From contig NZ_AP027741.1 in NCBI RefSeq assembly GCF_030296755.1, positions 1,054,001 to 1,118,000 on the forward strand: a stretch of 64,000 bases of DNA. The letters are read 5' to 3'. Positions within the stretch are counted from its first letter, which is position 1, and each line of letters opens with the position of its first letter. A program made the position numbers and the translations under genes. Positions 49,984 to 59,382 of the stretch are shown piece after piece. The stretch is from Methylophaga marina. Its GTDB lineage: Bacteria; Pseudomonadota; Gammaproteobacteria; Nitrosococcales; Methylophagaceae. The notes beneath the pieces were generated by a model, which was not told where the DNA came from, ran no database searches, and saw nothing but the letters and a program-made list of their open reading frames with translations.

Positions 49984-50814
49984 ATGAAAACATGTCTCAT
50001 CACAGGCTGCTCCAGCGGCATTGGTTTATGTGCCGCCATCACATTACATCAGCGTGGCTATAAAGTCGTGGCCACGGTACGTCAGGACAGCGACAAAGCA
50101 GCGCTTGAGGAGCAAGGTATCCATACCATCATTATGGATTTAGCGGATGAAAACAGTGTGAGCGCAGGTTTTCAACAAGCATTAAACTATCTTTCTCATC
50201 AACTGGACGGGCTGTTTAATAATGCTGCTTTTGGACAACCAGGTGCCGTTGAAGACTTATCACGCACCGCACTGACAGAACAGTTTGAAACGAATGTATT
50301 TGGTACACAACAGCTAACCAATCTGGCTATCGCTCATATGCGCCAACAAGGCTATGGACGCATTATTTATAACAGTTCGGTCTTGGGATTAATCGCCTTA
50401 GCTTACCGGGGCGCCTATAACGCCAGTAAATACGCCATAGAAGGTTTGGCTGATACCTTACGAATCGAACTCCATGGCTCTGACATCCATGTCAGTCTGA
50501 TTGAGCCAGGCCCAATCAGCAGTCGTTTTCGCGACAACGCCTACGCAAAGTATATGCAGCATATTAATAAAACTCACAGCGCTCATCGCCAAACTTATGA
50601 AGCGATGGAAGCCAGACTCAAGAAAAAAGGCCCAGCCGCCCCTTTTACGCTGCCTGCAGATGCTGTTGTAAAAAAATGTATTCATGCCTTAGAAGCTAAA
50701 AAGCCTAAAAGACGTTACTACGTCACTTTTCCTACTTATCTTTTTGCATATAGTAAGAGACTACTGCCAACAGGTGTACTAGACTGGATGTGCCGTAAGG
50801 TCTCCGATAGCTAG
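49984..50814 (+). CDS. Short-chain dehydrogenase/reductase
   Basis: A 276-residue classical SDR. The cofactor motif is CLITGCSSGIGLCAA (TGxxxGxG), NNAAFGQPG follows, and the catalytic set is Ser in YNSSVLGL plus YNASKYAIEG (YxxxK). It resembles the YbbO-type SDRs in sequence and length, but the substrate is unknown. It has its own start region (113 bases to the divergent cheR) and is followed 35 bases later by the GGDEF-EAL gene. Confidence 0.88.
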   Translation: MKTCLITGCSSGIGLCAAITLHQRGYKVVATVRQDSDKAALEEQGIHTIIMDLADENSVSAGFQQALNYLSHQLDGLFNNAAFGQPGAVEDLSRTALTEQFETNVFGTQQLTNLAIAHMRQQGYGRIIYNSSVLGLIALAYRGAYNASKYAIEGLADTLRIELHGSDIHVSLIEPGPISSRFRDNAYAKYMQHINKTHSAHRQTYEAMEARLKKKGPAAPFTLPADAVVKKCIHALEAKKPKRRYYVTFPTYLFAYSKRLLPTGVLDWMCRKVSDS

Positions 50815-50849
50815 CTTGAAAGGATGCGTATCATGAACGAGCTGTCATC

Positions 50850-52955
50850 ATGAGAAGTACCAGACACTCCAATTCAGTCTCCATGACTCAAAACTGGATT
50901 ATGGTAAGCAGTGTTTTATCCGCTGTCATAGCCCTTGGTACTTTCTTCTTAATACGTTATTTTTTTCCGACATTTTCATCTATCACCTGGATTGCAGGAG
51001 CACTGAGTGTTCTCTCTTATTTATGTCTAACTCTATTGTTTTCTCGCTACATTATTCGCCCTCTGCAGTCAGGCATCGATGAGATAGGTCAACTGACTCT
51101 CTCCATCCCACTGGTTGCCAGCAAAAAATACATTGAGGCCCGCGAGCAATGTGAAAAAATCGATGAAGTCCAGTCAGACCCGGCCATCGTGAAGCTGAAA
51201 CAAGCGCTGTGTGATTTAGCTAGTATGCTTGAAGCACTGGAAAGCAAGGTTAGTCAGCGTAATAAAGCGGTATTTAGGGCCCATCAAGCCTTAAAGAGTG
51301 AACGCGATTTCATCACACAACTTGTTGATACCGCTCAGATGATTGTGATGACTTCAGACGATCAACACATCATTCAGTTATTCAACCACTATGGTGAGCA
51401 ATTGACCGGTTTTAGTCGTGACGAAGTGGAAGGTTCGGATGTCGCACGTTTTTTCCCTCCTGGTCACTGGTCCGAAACCGATCATATTCTGAAAGAGCTG
51501 CTACTTGGTAACATCCAGATTGCGCAGCAAGAAGCTGAACTTGTTGATAAAGCAGGACATTTAAAACAAATCTCTTGGTTTCATTCACGTGTAGAAAGAA
51601 ATAATGAAACAACACTGATTCTCTCTGTGGGTCTTGATAATACACAAACCCGAGCAGCTGAGAAGCGTATCGTCTGGATGGCAGAACATGATCCATTAAC
51701 GGATTTATGTAATAGAAGAAAGTTTACTGAAGAATTCGAAAAGTCATTGCAAACAGCCATTCGTTATCAACATAATAATACGCTTTTGCTACTAGATTTA
51801 GATCGCTTTAAAGATATCAACGATACCAGTGGCCATCGAGCTGGTGATGAAGCCTTAAAGCTTGTCGCAAAAACCCTCAATAGAATCACACGTTTTACTG
51901 ATTTTGTTGCCAGGCTAAGTGGTGATGAATTTGCGATTATCATGCCGGAAAGTGATGAAGCTGGCGCCATCACTCTGTCGAAAAAGATACTGGCTGAGCT
52001 ATCAACCATTCATCTGAATTATGCGTCTGTGCGTCATACCATCTCGGCCAGTATTGGTATCGTCAACTATCCCCTACAAGATGCCACGACCAATGAACTC
52101 ATAGGCTTTGCAGATTTGGCCATGTATCGAGCGAAAGCTAACGGCAAAGGTCGCTATCATGTTTTTTCATTGGATGATCAAAGTCGTGAACAGCTACAAA
52201 AACGGGTTTATTGGAAACAAAAAATCGAAGAAGCCTTGGAAAATCATCTCTTCGTTCTCTATTTCCAGCCCATACTCAATCTGAATAATAATAACATTCA
52301 GCATTATGAAGTCCTGGTCAGAATGCGTGATCCCGCCACCCAAGAAATCACTTTACCCGGCAAATTTATCGAAATTGCTGAAGAAGTCGGACTCATTCAA
52401 AGCATCGACCATTATGTTTTACATCACAGCATAAAAAAATTAGGCGAACTACAAAAACAAGGTTCTAAAGTAGAGTTTGCTATCAATCTGTCTGGTGCCG
52501 TTGTGGATACTCCCGTCTTATTGCCCTATCTAAAAAAATTAATTAAACGCTTTGATGTGGACCCTACCGCCTTAATTTTTGAAGTTACCGAAACGGTGGC
52601 GGTTTCAAACCTGTATCAAGCGAAATTAATGATGACCGCCATCAAAGCGCTGGGATGCCGTTTTTCACTGGATGACTTTGGCGTTGGTTTCGCTTCATTC
52701 AATTACATGCGGGAATTGCCCATAGACATCATTAAAATCGATGGTATTTTTATACAAAATCTGGATATCAATAAAGACGATCAGCTCTTTGTTAAAGCAT
52801 TAATTGATGTAGCAAAAGGGCTTGGTCGCCAGACCATTGCCGAATATGTCGAGAATGAAGCCATACTCCACATTCTACAAAGATACGGGGTCGACTTTGC
52901 TCAAGGCTTTTATATTGGCAAGCCCCAACAAGATTTATTACCCGAGTCAGATTAA
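50850..52955 (+). CDS. Membrane PAS-GGDEF-EAL protein (cyclic-di-GMP turnover)
   Basis: A 701-residue protein. Two membrane helices in residues 12-75 (VLSAVIALGTFFLIRYFF and a second) are followed by a helical linker, a PAS domain (about 155-265, TSDDQHIIQLFNHYGEQLTGFSRDEV), a GGDEF domain (active loop RLSGDEFAII near 355) and an EAL domain (YEVLVRMRD near 485; SLDDFGVGF near 610). The EAL residues needed for phosphodiesterase activity look intact. The GGDEF loop reads SGDEF, a common but less certain variant. It is likely to lower cyclic-di-GMP. It contains an intact seven-T run at 50960-50966. Confidence 0.92.
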   Translation: MRSTRHSNSVSMTQNWIMVSSVLSAVIALGTFFLIRYFFPTFSSITWIAGALSVLSYLCLTLLFSRYIIRPLQSGIDEIGQLTLSIPLVASKKYIEAREQCEKIDEVQSDPAIVKLKQALCDLASMLEALESKVSQRNKAVFRAHQALKSERDFITQLVDTAQMIVMTSDDQHIIQLFNHYGEQLTGFSRDEVEGSDVARFFPPGHWSETDHILKELLLGNIQIAQQEAELVDKAGHLKQISWFHSRVERNNETTLILSVGLDNTQTRAAEKRIVWMAEHDPLTDLCNRRKFTEEFEKSLQTAIRYQHNNTLLLLDLDRFKDINDTSGHRAGDEALKLVAKTLNRITRFTDFVARLSGDEFAIIMPESDEAGAITLSKKILAELSTIHLNYASVRHTISASIGIVNYPLQDATTNELIGFADLAMYRAKANGKGRYHVFSLDDQSREQLQKRVYWKQKIEEALENHLFVLYFQPILNLNNNNIQHYEVLVRMRDPATQEITLPGKFIEIAEEVGLIQSIDHYVLHHSIKKLGELQKQGSKVEFAINLSGAVVDTPVLLPYLKKLIKRFDVDPTALIFEVTETVAVSNLYQAKLMMTAIKALGCRFSLDDFGVGFASFNYMRELPIDIIKIDGIFIQNLDINKDDQLFVKALIDVAKGLGRQTIAEYVENEAILHILQRYGVDFAQGFYIGKPQQDLLPESD

Positions 52956-52964
52956 ATCTTACTG

Positions 52965-52981
52965 CCCTGCACCATGCAGGG
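52965..52981. repeat. Short palindromic hairpin after the GGDEF-EAL gene
   Basis: CCCTGCA-CCA-TGCAGGG forms a 7-bp stem with a 3-base loop, 10 bases after the stop codon. No T run follows, so termination would be inefficient. Part of it (TGCACCA) also matches an NtrC half-site. Confidence 0.45.
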
Positions 52982-53003
52982 ACAAAATATTCAATATGGT
53001 GCA
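52968..53003 (+). promoter_or_regulatory. Possible NtrC half-sites upstream of the FNT-cyanase operon
   Basis: TGCACCA (52968-52974) and TGGTGCA (52997-53003) match the two arms of the NtrC consensus, but they are 22 bases apart instead of 3. They lie roughly 65-100 bases upstream of a sigma-54-like site. One arm also belongs to a hairpin, so chance is possible. Confidence 0.3.
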
Positions 53004-53067
53004 AAAAACCAGCACTGCCCAAGACCAAAACATCCCTATCACACTGATAAATAAAGTATTATTAAAC

Positions 53068-53084
53068 TGGCATAATAAATGCCA
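53068..53084 (+). promoter_or_regulatory. Possible sigma-54 promoter of the FNT-cyanase operon
   Basis: TGGCAT-N5-ATGCCA has GG and GC exactly 10 bases apart as in sigma-54 promoters, but it is also a perfect 6-bp inverted repeat. It is 47 bases before the FNT start. Nitrogen-regulated control would fit cyanate use. Confidence 0.4.
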
Positions 53085-53130
53085 ATTTAAATCCACCTTA
53101 CTTTTTTAGTTCTGTGGAGAAATAAATGCT

Positions 53131-53973
53131 ATGTCTTATATAAGCCCTGGTGAGTTTGTAAAAACAATGGTGGATGCTGGTGAGTCAAAATTATTCATGG
53201 CCACCCGAGATGTGTTGATTCGTTCATTTATGGCTGGTGCCATTTTAGCCATCGCCGTCGCTCTGGCTGTGACGGCCGCTGTACAAACCGGTATTCCAAT
53301 AGTCGGTGCTTTAATCTTCCCCGTCGGGTTTTGTATTCTGAATTTATTAGGGTTTGATTTATTGACCGGTGTGTTTGCACTTGTGCCATTAGCTTTATTT
53401 GATAAACGCCCAGGTGCGACATTCAATGGTTTACTTAAAAACTGGGGGCTAGTCGCTCTGGGTAATTTACTGGGGGCATTAACTACAGCGGTGTTGATTG
53501 GCATTGCCTGGACCTTCGCCTTCACAACTGAGCCCGGAGCAGTCGGACAAGCGATTGCTAGAGCGGCTGAAGCGAGAACGCTTGGCTTTGCCGAACACGG
53601 TGCAGCAGGTTGGTTTACCGTATTTGTCAAAGGCATTTTATGTAACTGGATGGTGTCTGTCGGTGTGGTCGGTGCCATGCTGTCAAAAGACGTGGTTGGT
53701 AAGGTCATCGCCATGTGGATGCCGATTCTTATCTTCTTTGGTCTGGTATTTGAGCATGCTGTCGTCAATATGTATTTATTCCCGCTGGGAATGATGATGG
53801 GTGCACCTATTACTATTGCTGACTGGTTAATCTGGAATGAAATCCCCGTTATTTTAGGTAATTTAGTAGGCGGTTTATTGTTAACCGGCATGGTGCTTTA
53901 CGCCACTCACCTTAAACCGGGACCTACTCGTAGCCGTGTTATCGAGCCGGCTAATAAAGTCACCGTTAGCTAA
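53131..53973 (+). CDS. Formate/nitrite transporter (FNT) family channel, candidate cyanate channel
   Basis: A 280-residue FNT protein with six membrane helices. Family marks include GILCNWMVSVGVVGAML and GLVFEHAVVNMYLFPLGMM, the latter carrying the central pore histidine. FNT channels pass small monovalent anions such as formate, nitrite and hydrosulfide. It lies 49 bases before cynS on the same strand with a terminator after cynS, so they form an operon. Cyanate (OCN-) is a similar-sized anion, and uptake of cyanate for cyanase is the simplest inference. Nitrite or formate export or import remains possible. The ribosome site is GTGGAG. Confidence 0.88.
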   Translation: MSYISPGEFVKTMVDAGESKLFMATRDVLIRSFMAGAILAIAVALAVTAAVQTGIPIVGALIFPVGFCILNLLGFDLLTGVFALVPLALFDKRPGATFNGLLKNWGLVALGNLLGALTTAVLIGIAWTFAFTTEPGAVGQAIARAAEARTLGFAEHGAAGWFTVFVKGILCNWMVSVGVVGAMLSKDVVGKVIAMWMPILIFFGLVFEHAVVNMYLFPLGMMMGAPITIADWLIWNEIPVILGNLVGGLLLTGMVLYATHLKPGPTRSRVIEPANKVTVS

Positions 53974-54022
53974 TATTGCATTCGTTAATCTGTCGATATC
54001 ACTTAATAATGCGAGAAATAAG

Positions 54023-54463
54023 ATGAACAAACTGGATATGACTCAAGCCATCATGGTGGCTAAAGAAAGTAAACAGCTTCAGTGGGAAACGATTGCCAAC
54101 ACCATCGGTATGTCCACTGTGTGGACCACTTCAGCTTGCATGGGCATGAATAGCATGCCAGCCGAAAAAGCACATGCTTTATGTGAACTTTTAGAACTAC
54201 CAGCCGAAGTCAAAACAGCACTTGAGGCTTACCCGATCAAAAGTTGGGATGAGAGCGTGCCTAAAGATCCGTTGATTTATCGCCTCTATGAAATTGTTGG
54301 CGTATATGGCCCCACTTTGAAAGAAGTCATTCAAGAAAAGTTTGGCGATGGCATTATGAGTGCCATTGATTTTAATATGTCGGTAGAGCGGGAACACGAC
54401 CCCAAGGGGGATCGTGTTGTTGTGACAATGAATGGCAAATTTTTACCTTATAAAGCCTGGTAA
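54023..54463 (+). CDS. cynS: Cyanate hydratase (cyanase)
   Basis: A 146-residue cyanase, near the 156 residues of E. coli CynS. The N-terminal helical, DNA-binding-like domain (residues 1-75) precedes the catalytic domain. The three active-site residues are visible: Arg and Glu in YRLYEIVGVYG and Ser in GIMSAIDF. It converts cyanate and bicarbonate to ammonia and carbon dioxide (through carbamate). I start at the ATG at 54023, which begins the homologous sequence MNKLDMTQAI; longer in-frame starts overlap the FNT gene. It supplies nitrogen or detoxifies cyanate. Confidence 0.96.
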   Translation: MNKLDMTQAIMVAKESKQLQWETIANTIGMSTVWTTSACMGMNSMPAEKAHALCELLELPAEVKTALEAYPIKSWDESVPKDPLIYRLYEIVGVYGPTLKEVIQEKFGDGIMSAIDFNMSVEREHDPKGDRVVVTMNGKFLPYKAW

Positions 54464-54477
54464 GTTGCCCCCTTGGT

Positions 54478-54515
54478 GAAGGGAGATAAACCTCGGTTTT
54501 CTCCCTTCTTTTTTC
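54478..54515 (+). terminator. Intrinsic terminator of the FNT-cynS operon
   Basis: GAAGGGAGA and TCTCCCTTC form a 9-bp stem with a 13-base loop, followed by TTTTTTT. It lies 15 bases after the cynS stop and before the convergent clpB end. Confidence 0.85.
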
Positions 54516-54522
54516 TCATGTT

Positions 54523-57108
54523 TTAGTGAAGCTTCAGCTCTTTGAACACCAGCTTGTCCGCTTCAACATCGATATTGACGGTATCACCCGCTGAGAACTT
54601 ACCTGACAATAAGTCCTGCGCCAGAGGGTTTTCAATCTCCTGTTGAATCACACGTTTCAGTGGTCTTGCACCATAGACAGGGTCAAAGCCTTCTGAAGCA
54701 ATCAAATCCAATGCCTCATCAGATAACATCAGCTTCATCTCACGCTCGGCCAGTCTTGCACGCAGATGAGATAACTGAATCTCAGCAATCGCACGGATTT
54801 GCGCCTGTTGTAATGGATGGAATACCACCACATCATCAACCCGGTTGATAAACTCCGGACGGAAATGTTGTGCCACAATCTCCATGACCGCCGCCTTCAT
54901 GGCGTCATAATTTTCTTCACCGGCCATTTCCTGAATCACGCTTGAGCCTAAATTAGAGGTCATCACAATAACGGTATTACGGAAATCCACTGTACGCCCC
55001 TGTCCATCAGTCAAACGGCCATCGTCCAACACCTGAAGCAGGATGTTAAAGACATCCGGATGGGCTTTTTCCACCTCATCTAACAAAATGACAGAATAAG
55101 GTTTACGTCTGACCGCTTCCGTCAAATAGCCACCTTCCTCATACCCAACATAACCAGGCGGCGCACCGACCAGACGAGCGACGGAATGTTTTTCCATAAA
55201 CTCAGACATATCAATTCGAATCATCGCGTCCTGTGTATCAAACAGGAAGTTAGCTAGTGATTTACATAATTCTGTTTTACCCACACCTGTAGGCCCTAAA
55301 AACAGGAACGAGCCATTGGGTCGTTGCGGATCAGATAAGCCTGCTCGACTACGACGAATCGCATTGGCCACTGAGGTAACCGCTTCATCCTGACCAATCA
55401 CGGTTTCATGTAAGGCGTCGTCCATTTTCAGTAGTTTGTCACGTTCACCTTCCAGCATTTTAGAAATGGGAATGCCCGTCCATTTGGACACAACTTCAGC
55501 GATTTCCTCTTCACCCACTTTGTTACGTAGCAGAGTGAACTCCTGCATCTCAGCTTCTGTCGCCAGTTTCAGCTGTTTTTCCAACTCAGGAATACGTCCG
55601 TATTGTAGTTTCGCCATTTTTTCATAATCAGCATTACGATTAGCTGCATCAAGTTCAAGACGCGCTTTTTCCAGCTCTTCTTTTACGTGCTGACTACCGT
55701 GAAGTGATGCTTTCTCAGACTTCCAGACTTCTTCCAGATCAGTATATTCTCTGGCCAGTTTTTTCATCTCGGTCTCAAGCGTTTCCAGACGTTTTTTGGA
55801 GGCATCATCACTTTGTTTTTTCAGTGCCATGCGTTCAATTTTTAATTGAATCAAACGACGCTCCAGGCGATCTAACACCTCTGGCTTGGAATCGATTTCC
55901 ATACGAATGCGACTGGCGGCTTCATCAATAAGGTCAATCGCTTTATCTGGTAACTTTCTGTCTGTAATGTAACGGTTGGACAAGGTCGCCGCAGCCACAA
56001 TCGCCGGATCCGTAATATCGACACCATGATGGACCTCATAGCGTTCTGTCAGCCCACGTAAGATGGCGATGGTCGCTTCGACAGTAGGCTCACCAACGAG
56101 CACTTTTTGGAAGCGACGCTCTAAAGCCGCATCTTTTTCCACATACTGACGATATTCATTTAAGGTGGTGGCACCGATGCAGTGAAGTTCACCACGCGCC
56201 AGTGCGGGCTTGAGCATATTACCGGCATCCATCGCGCCTTCCGCTTTACCGGCCCCTACCATGGTATGGATTTCATCAATAAACAGAATAATCTGACCTT
56301 CTTGTTTCGATAGATCATTCAAAACAGCTTTCAGGCGTTCTTCAAACTCACCACGGAATTTAGCACCGGCAATCAAAGACCCCATATCCAGCGCTAAAAC
56401 CCGTTTATTTTTCATACCATCAGGCACTTCACCATTGACGATACGTTGTGCTAATCCTTCCACAATCGCGGTTTTACCGACACCAGGTTCACCGATAAGA
56501 ACGGGGTTATTTTTAGTACGGCGCTGTAAGACTTGAACAGTACGACGAATTTCATCATCACGACCAATCACCGGATCTAATTTGCCTGCTTCTGCTCTTG
56601 CAGTCAGATCAATGGTGTATTTCTCCAAGGCCTGCCGTTGTTCTTCTGCATTTGGATCAGTCACGCGTTCCCCTCCACGAATCTTATCGATGGCGTTATT
56701 AATCGCCGTTTTGTTACCACCATGCTGACGTAATAGATCGCCATGTTGGTTTTTATCTTCTGCCAATGCCAATACAAACAGTTCACTGGAAATGTACTGA
56801 TCCTGACGTTTTTGTGCCAGCTTATCGGTTTGATTTAATAACCGGCTTAAGTCTTGTGAAACATGGATATCACCATTGCCACCTTCCACTTGGGCCAGTC
56901 GTGATAACTGCTGTTCTAACTCCGCTTGATAAGCGGCTACATTGACACCACTCTGGGCCAAAATCGGTTTGACACTGCCATTTTGTTGTTGCAACAAGGC
57001 CAACATTAAATGTACAGGTTCAATGAACTGATGATCTTGCCCGACAGCCATACTTTGGGCCGCAGCGAGTGCTTCATGAAATTTACTGGTTAATTTATCG
57101 ATTTGCAT
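54523..57108 (-). CDS. clpB: Chaperone ClpB (heat-shock disaggregase)
   Basis: An 861-residue ClpB of normal length. The N-domain is in residues 1-145. Walker A of the first AAA+ domain is [13 protein letters not shown] (near 206), and that of the second is [13 protein letters not shown] (near 601). A coiled-coil middle domain (about 400-530) separates them and distinguishes ClpB from ClpA. With DnaK it resolubilises aggregated proteins. A sigma-32 promoter precedes it. Confidence 0.98.
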   Translation of the reverse strand: MQIDKLTSKFHEALAAAQSMAVGQDHQFIEPVHLMLALLQQQNGSVKPILAQSGVNVAAYQAELEQQLSRLAQVEGGNGDIHVSQDLSRLLNQTDKLAQKRQDQYISSELFVLALAEDKNQHGDLLRQHGGNKTAINNAIDKIRGGERVTDPNAEEQRQALEKYTIDLTARAEAGKLDPVIGRDDEIRRTVQVLQRRTKNNPVLIGEPGVGKTAIVEGLAQRIVNGEVPDGMKNKRVLALDMGSLIAGAKFRGEFEERLKAVLNDLSKQEGQIILFIDEIHTMVGAGKAEGAMDAGNMLKPALARGELHCIGATTLNEYRQYVEKDAALERRFQKVLVGEPTVEATIAILRGLTERYEVHHGVDITDPAIVAAATLSNRYITDRKLPDKAIDLIDEAASRIRMEIDSKPEVLDRLERRLIQLKIERMALKKQSDDASKKRLETLETEMKKLAREYTDLEEVWKSEKASLHGSQHVKEELEKARLELDAANRNADYEKMAKLQYGRIPELEKQLKLATEAEMQEFTLLRNKVGEEEIAEVVSKWTGIPISKMLEGERDKLLKMDDALHETVIGQDEAVTSVANAIRRSRAGLSDPQRPNGSFLFLGPTGVGKTELCKSLANFLFDTQDAMIRIDMSEFMEKHSVARLVGAPPGYVGYEEGGYLTEAVRRKPYSVILLDEVEKAHPDVFNILLQVLDDGRLTDGQGRTVDFRNTVIVMTSNLGSSVIQEMAGEENYDAMKAAVMEIVAQHFRPEFINRVDDVVVFHPLQQAQIRAIAEIQLSHLRARLAEREMKLMLSDEALDLIASEGFDPVYGARPLKRVIQQEIENPLAQDLLSGKFSAGDTVNIDVEADKLVFKELKLH

Positions 57109-57144
57109 AAGAGGTATTTCCCCTAAAAAAGTAAGTTAATACAG

Positions 57145-57173
57145 AAATGGGGGAAGCCTCGATAAAAATCAAG
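57145..57173 (-). promoter_or_regulatory. Sigma-32 (heat-shock) promoter of clpB
   Basis: Minus strand CTTGATT (57167-57173), 14 bases, then CCCCATTT (57145-57152): a close match to CTTGAAA-N13-17-CCCCATnT. It is about 37 bases before the clpB ATG and overlaps the last codons of plsC. Confidence 0.8.
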
Positions 57174-57840
57174 AGAACGAATGTGGATGTTTTTGCATGG
57201 TCTCGATATGACGCGTTAATTCAGCTTTAAGACCATCTATTTCCAGCGCAGGTGGCAATGATTTGCCAACCGTTAAAAGAACTCGGCTTGGCACAAAAGG
57301 CGCCAGTAGCACGTGTCCCTGTGCTGTAATACCATCCAATCGCACTGGATATATTGGTGTATTTGTCCATATGGCTAAGCGAACAACGCCTGCTTTTATT
57401 GGTCTTGGTGGATCGCTATCTAAATGAATTTTGCCGTGAGGAAATAAAGCAATCACCTCTCCCTGTTCCAGAGCGCGTCTCGCTGCACGAAGTGCTTGTT
57501 CTGCTCTCCCCTTACGGTCAACAGGAATACAACCGGCCGCTTTGAAAATCCAATGAAGGACCGGCCGATGATATTCTTCTGAGGCGATCAGAAACCGTAA
57601 TGGTCGACGACTCGCCGCAATTAACAATAAGGGATCAAGCCCGGAAACATGGTTAGCAGCCACAATAGCTGGGCCTTGTTCTGGCAAGGGCAACACCAGA
57701 CCAGGATGACGATGTAACACTTTGCAAAGAAGACGGGTTAGCCCATCCAGCCAGTTCACATGCATGCCACCCCAGTCAGCGCGTGACTGAGATAAACACA
57801 AGATGAAAAAGGCGAAAACCAGAAGAAGCGTTATCCACAT
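57169..57840 (-). CDS. 1-acyl-sn-glycerol-3-phosphate acyltransferase (PlsC family)
   Basis: About 223 residues when started at 57840, five bases after the yciO stop. A longer in-frame start would overlap yciO. An N-terminal membrane helix (MWITLLLVFAFFILCL) is followed by the acyltransferase motifs: NHVSGLDPLLL (HX4D), CIPVDRKGR, and FPHGKIHLD in place of FPEGTRS. The third motif is unusual and, with the small size, suggests a PlsC relative whose acyl acceptor may differ. It lies in a row with yciO and the PHP nuclease. Confidence 0.85.
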   Translation of the reverse strand: MWITLLLVFAFFILCLSQSRADWGGMHVNWLDGLTRLLCKVLHRHPGLVLPLPEQGPAIVAANHVSGLDPLLLIAASRRPLRFLIASEEYHRPVLHWIFKAAGCIPVDRKGRAEQALRAARRALEQGEVIALFPHGKIHLDSDPPRPIKAGVVRLAIWTNTPIYPVRLDGITAQGHVLLAPFVPSRVLLTVGKSLPPALEIDGLKAELTRHIETMQKHPHSFS

Positions 57841-57844
57841 ACGC

Positions 57845-58468
57845 TTAACTCTCGAACGGCGCAGTATCTCCCATGCCATGTCGGGTGACTTCAGGTAAGT
57901 CATCAACAAATTCAACCACGGTGGTGGGTTCTGCACCACAGGCACCGCCATCAATAATTAGATCCACCTGCTTACCAATGGCGTCAACAATGTCATCGGC
58001 ATCGGTCATAGGCATATCATCACCAGGCAAGATGAGCGTTGAACTCATTAAGGGCTCATTCAATTCTTCCAGCAGTGCCAATGCAATCGTGTGTTCCGGA
58101 ATGCGTAAACCGATGGTTTTTCGTTTGGGATGCTGTAATTTTCTAGGTACTTCCTTGGTCGCCGGTAAAATAAAGGTGTAAGGACCGGGAGTGTAAGCCT
58201 TTAAAAGACGAAAGACCGCATTGTTGAATTTTGCATAGGTTGAGAGTTCTGATAAATCCCGACACACCAAAGTAAAGTTATGATCGACATCCAGTTGGCG
58301 AATCCGACGCAGTCGTTCCATGGCATTGTTATCGCCAATCTGGCATCCCAGCGCATAACCAGAGTCAGTGGGGTAGACAATCAAACCACCACGACGAATA
58401 ATTTCGCAGGCCTGTTTGATGAGTCTGACCTGAGGATTCTCTGGATGTATTTGAAAAAACTGGCTCAT
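57845..58468 (-). CDS. yciO: YciO family protein (Sua5/YciO/YrdC fold)
   Basis: A 207-residue protein: SQFFQIHPENPQVRLIKQACEIIRRGGLIVYPTDSGYALGC is the YciO start; KTIGLRIPEHTIALALLEELNEPLMSSTL is the conserved core. It is a paralogue of the TsaC/Sua5 threonylcarbamoyl-AMP synthases but lacks their C-terminal Sua5 domain; its role is less certain. It is next to the trpH-like gene, as in E. coli. Confidence 0.93.
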   Translation of the reverse strand: MSQFFQIHPENPQVRLIKQACEIIRRGGLIVYPTDSGYALGCQIGDNNAMERLRRIRQLDVDHNFTLVCRDLSELSTYAKFNNAVFRLLKAYTPGPYTFILPATKEVPRKLQHPKRKTIGLRIPEHTIALALLEELNEPLMSSTLILPGDDMPMTDADDIVDAIGKQVDLIIDGGACGAEPTTVVEFVDDLPEVTRHGMGDTAPFES

Positions 58469-58495
58469 ATGAAATCACTTTATATAAAGTTGGTC

Positions 58496-59329
58496 TTAAT
58501 TCACCCATGTAGACCAGATGGGTGTCACGTTTGGCGGCAAGTCTGTCATTTTACCGAGTTCAGTATAGCTATTGTCAGGGCTGTGAAAATCGGAGCCTGC
58601 AGAAGCCAGCAAATCAAATTCTGTTGCCAGTCGTGCCATTGTTCTCACTTCTTCCGGGTGCTGAGATCCTGAGGCAACCTCAATACCTGCCCCGCCCAGC
58701 TCTTTAAATTCGGCGACTAATTTCCGACGTTTTGTCGCCGTCATTTTATACCGTGCCGGATGCGCTATCACTGCTTGTCCTCCAGCAGCATTAATCCAGT
58801 TAACGGTCTCTTCGAGGCTGGCCCAATTGCCACTGACATACCCCGGTTTGTTACGAACCAAAAAGCGCTTAAACACATCCTTCATATCTTTTGCATAGCC
58901 TTTTTCAACTAAAAAGCGAGCAAAATGTACACGTCCCATCATCGTTTCAGATGCATATTGACTCGCACCCTCATAGGCTCCAGGGATGCCGGCTTTCTCT
59001 AAACGGGTTGCAATATCTATGGCTCGCTGACGCCGATAATCTCGCAAAGCTGATAATCCTTCCTGCAAAGCCGCATTATCAATATCAATTTGTAAACCGA
59101 CAATATGCACGGTCGCACCATGCCAGCTAACGGAAATTTCTACACCAGGAATCAGAACAAGATCCTGAGACAGAGCTTCCTTCATCGCCTGTCTGATGCC
59201 TTCTGTACCATCATGGTCTGTCAACGCAAGATGGGTAACACCTTGTTGTTTGGCGCGCGATACCAACGCTTCTGGTGTGAGCGAACCATCAGACGCGGTG
59301 GAATGGGTATGTAAGTCAAACTGAGTCAT
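58496..59329 (-). CDS. PHP-domain 5'-3' exoribonuclease / 3',5'-nucleoside bisphosphate phosphatase (RNase AM, TrpH/YciV family)
   Basis: A 277-residue PHP protein beginning MTQFDLHTHSTASDGSLTPEALV; the histidines bind metal. Other ligands lie in LALTDHDGTEGI, PGVEISVSWHG, VIAHPARYK and SAGSDFHSPD. E. coli YciV acts on 3',5'-bisphosphonucleotides and on RNA 5' ends. I start at 59329 because it begins the conserved segment; longer starts run into the divergent yciB region. Confidence 0.92.
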   Translation of the reverse strand: MTQFDLHTHSTASDGSLTPEALVSRAKQQGVTHLALTDHDGTEGIRQAMKEALSQDLVLIPGVEISVSWHGATVHIVGLQIDIDNAALQEGLSALRDYRRQRAIDIATRLEKAGIPGAYEGASQYASETMMGRVHFARFLVEKGYAKDMKDVFKRFLVRNKPGYVSGNWASLEETVNWINAAGGQAVIAHPARYKMTATKRRKLVAEFKELGGAGIEVASGSQHPEEVRTMARLATEFDLLASAGSDFHSPDNSYTELGKMTDLPPNVTPIWSTWVN

Positions 59330-59382
59330 AGGTGATATTTTACGATAGAATGCAGTCATCCTGCTTGAAGTGAAAAAACGAA

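Noticed and set aside
51900..51960. GGDEF domain as an active diguanylate cyclase
   Set aside because: The loop is SGDEF rather than GGDEF; activity cannot be claimed from sequence, while the EAL residues look intact.
52968..53003. A complete NtrC binding site
   Set aside because: Both half-sites are present but 22 bases apart, and one belongs to a 7-bp hairpin. I keep it only as a low-confidence element.
53136..53891. A 251-codon open frame on the minus strand opposite the FNT gene
   Set aside because: It is the mirror of a well-supported membrane protein gene; its translation is low in any recognisable motif and rich in Pro/Asn/Thr as antisense frames of hydrophobic genes are.
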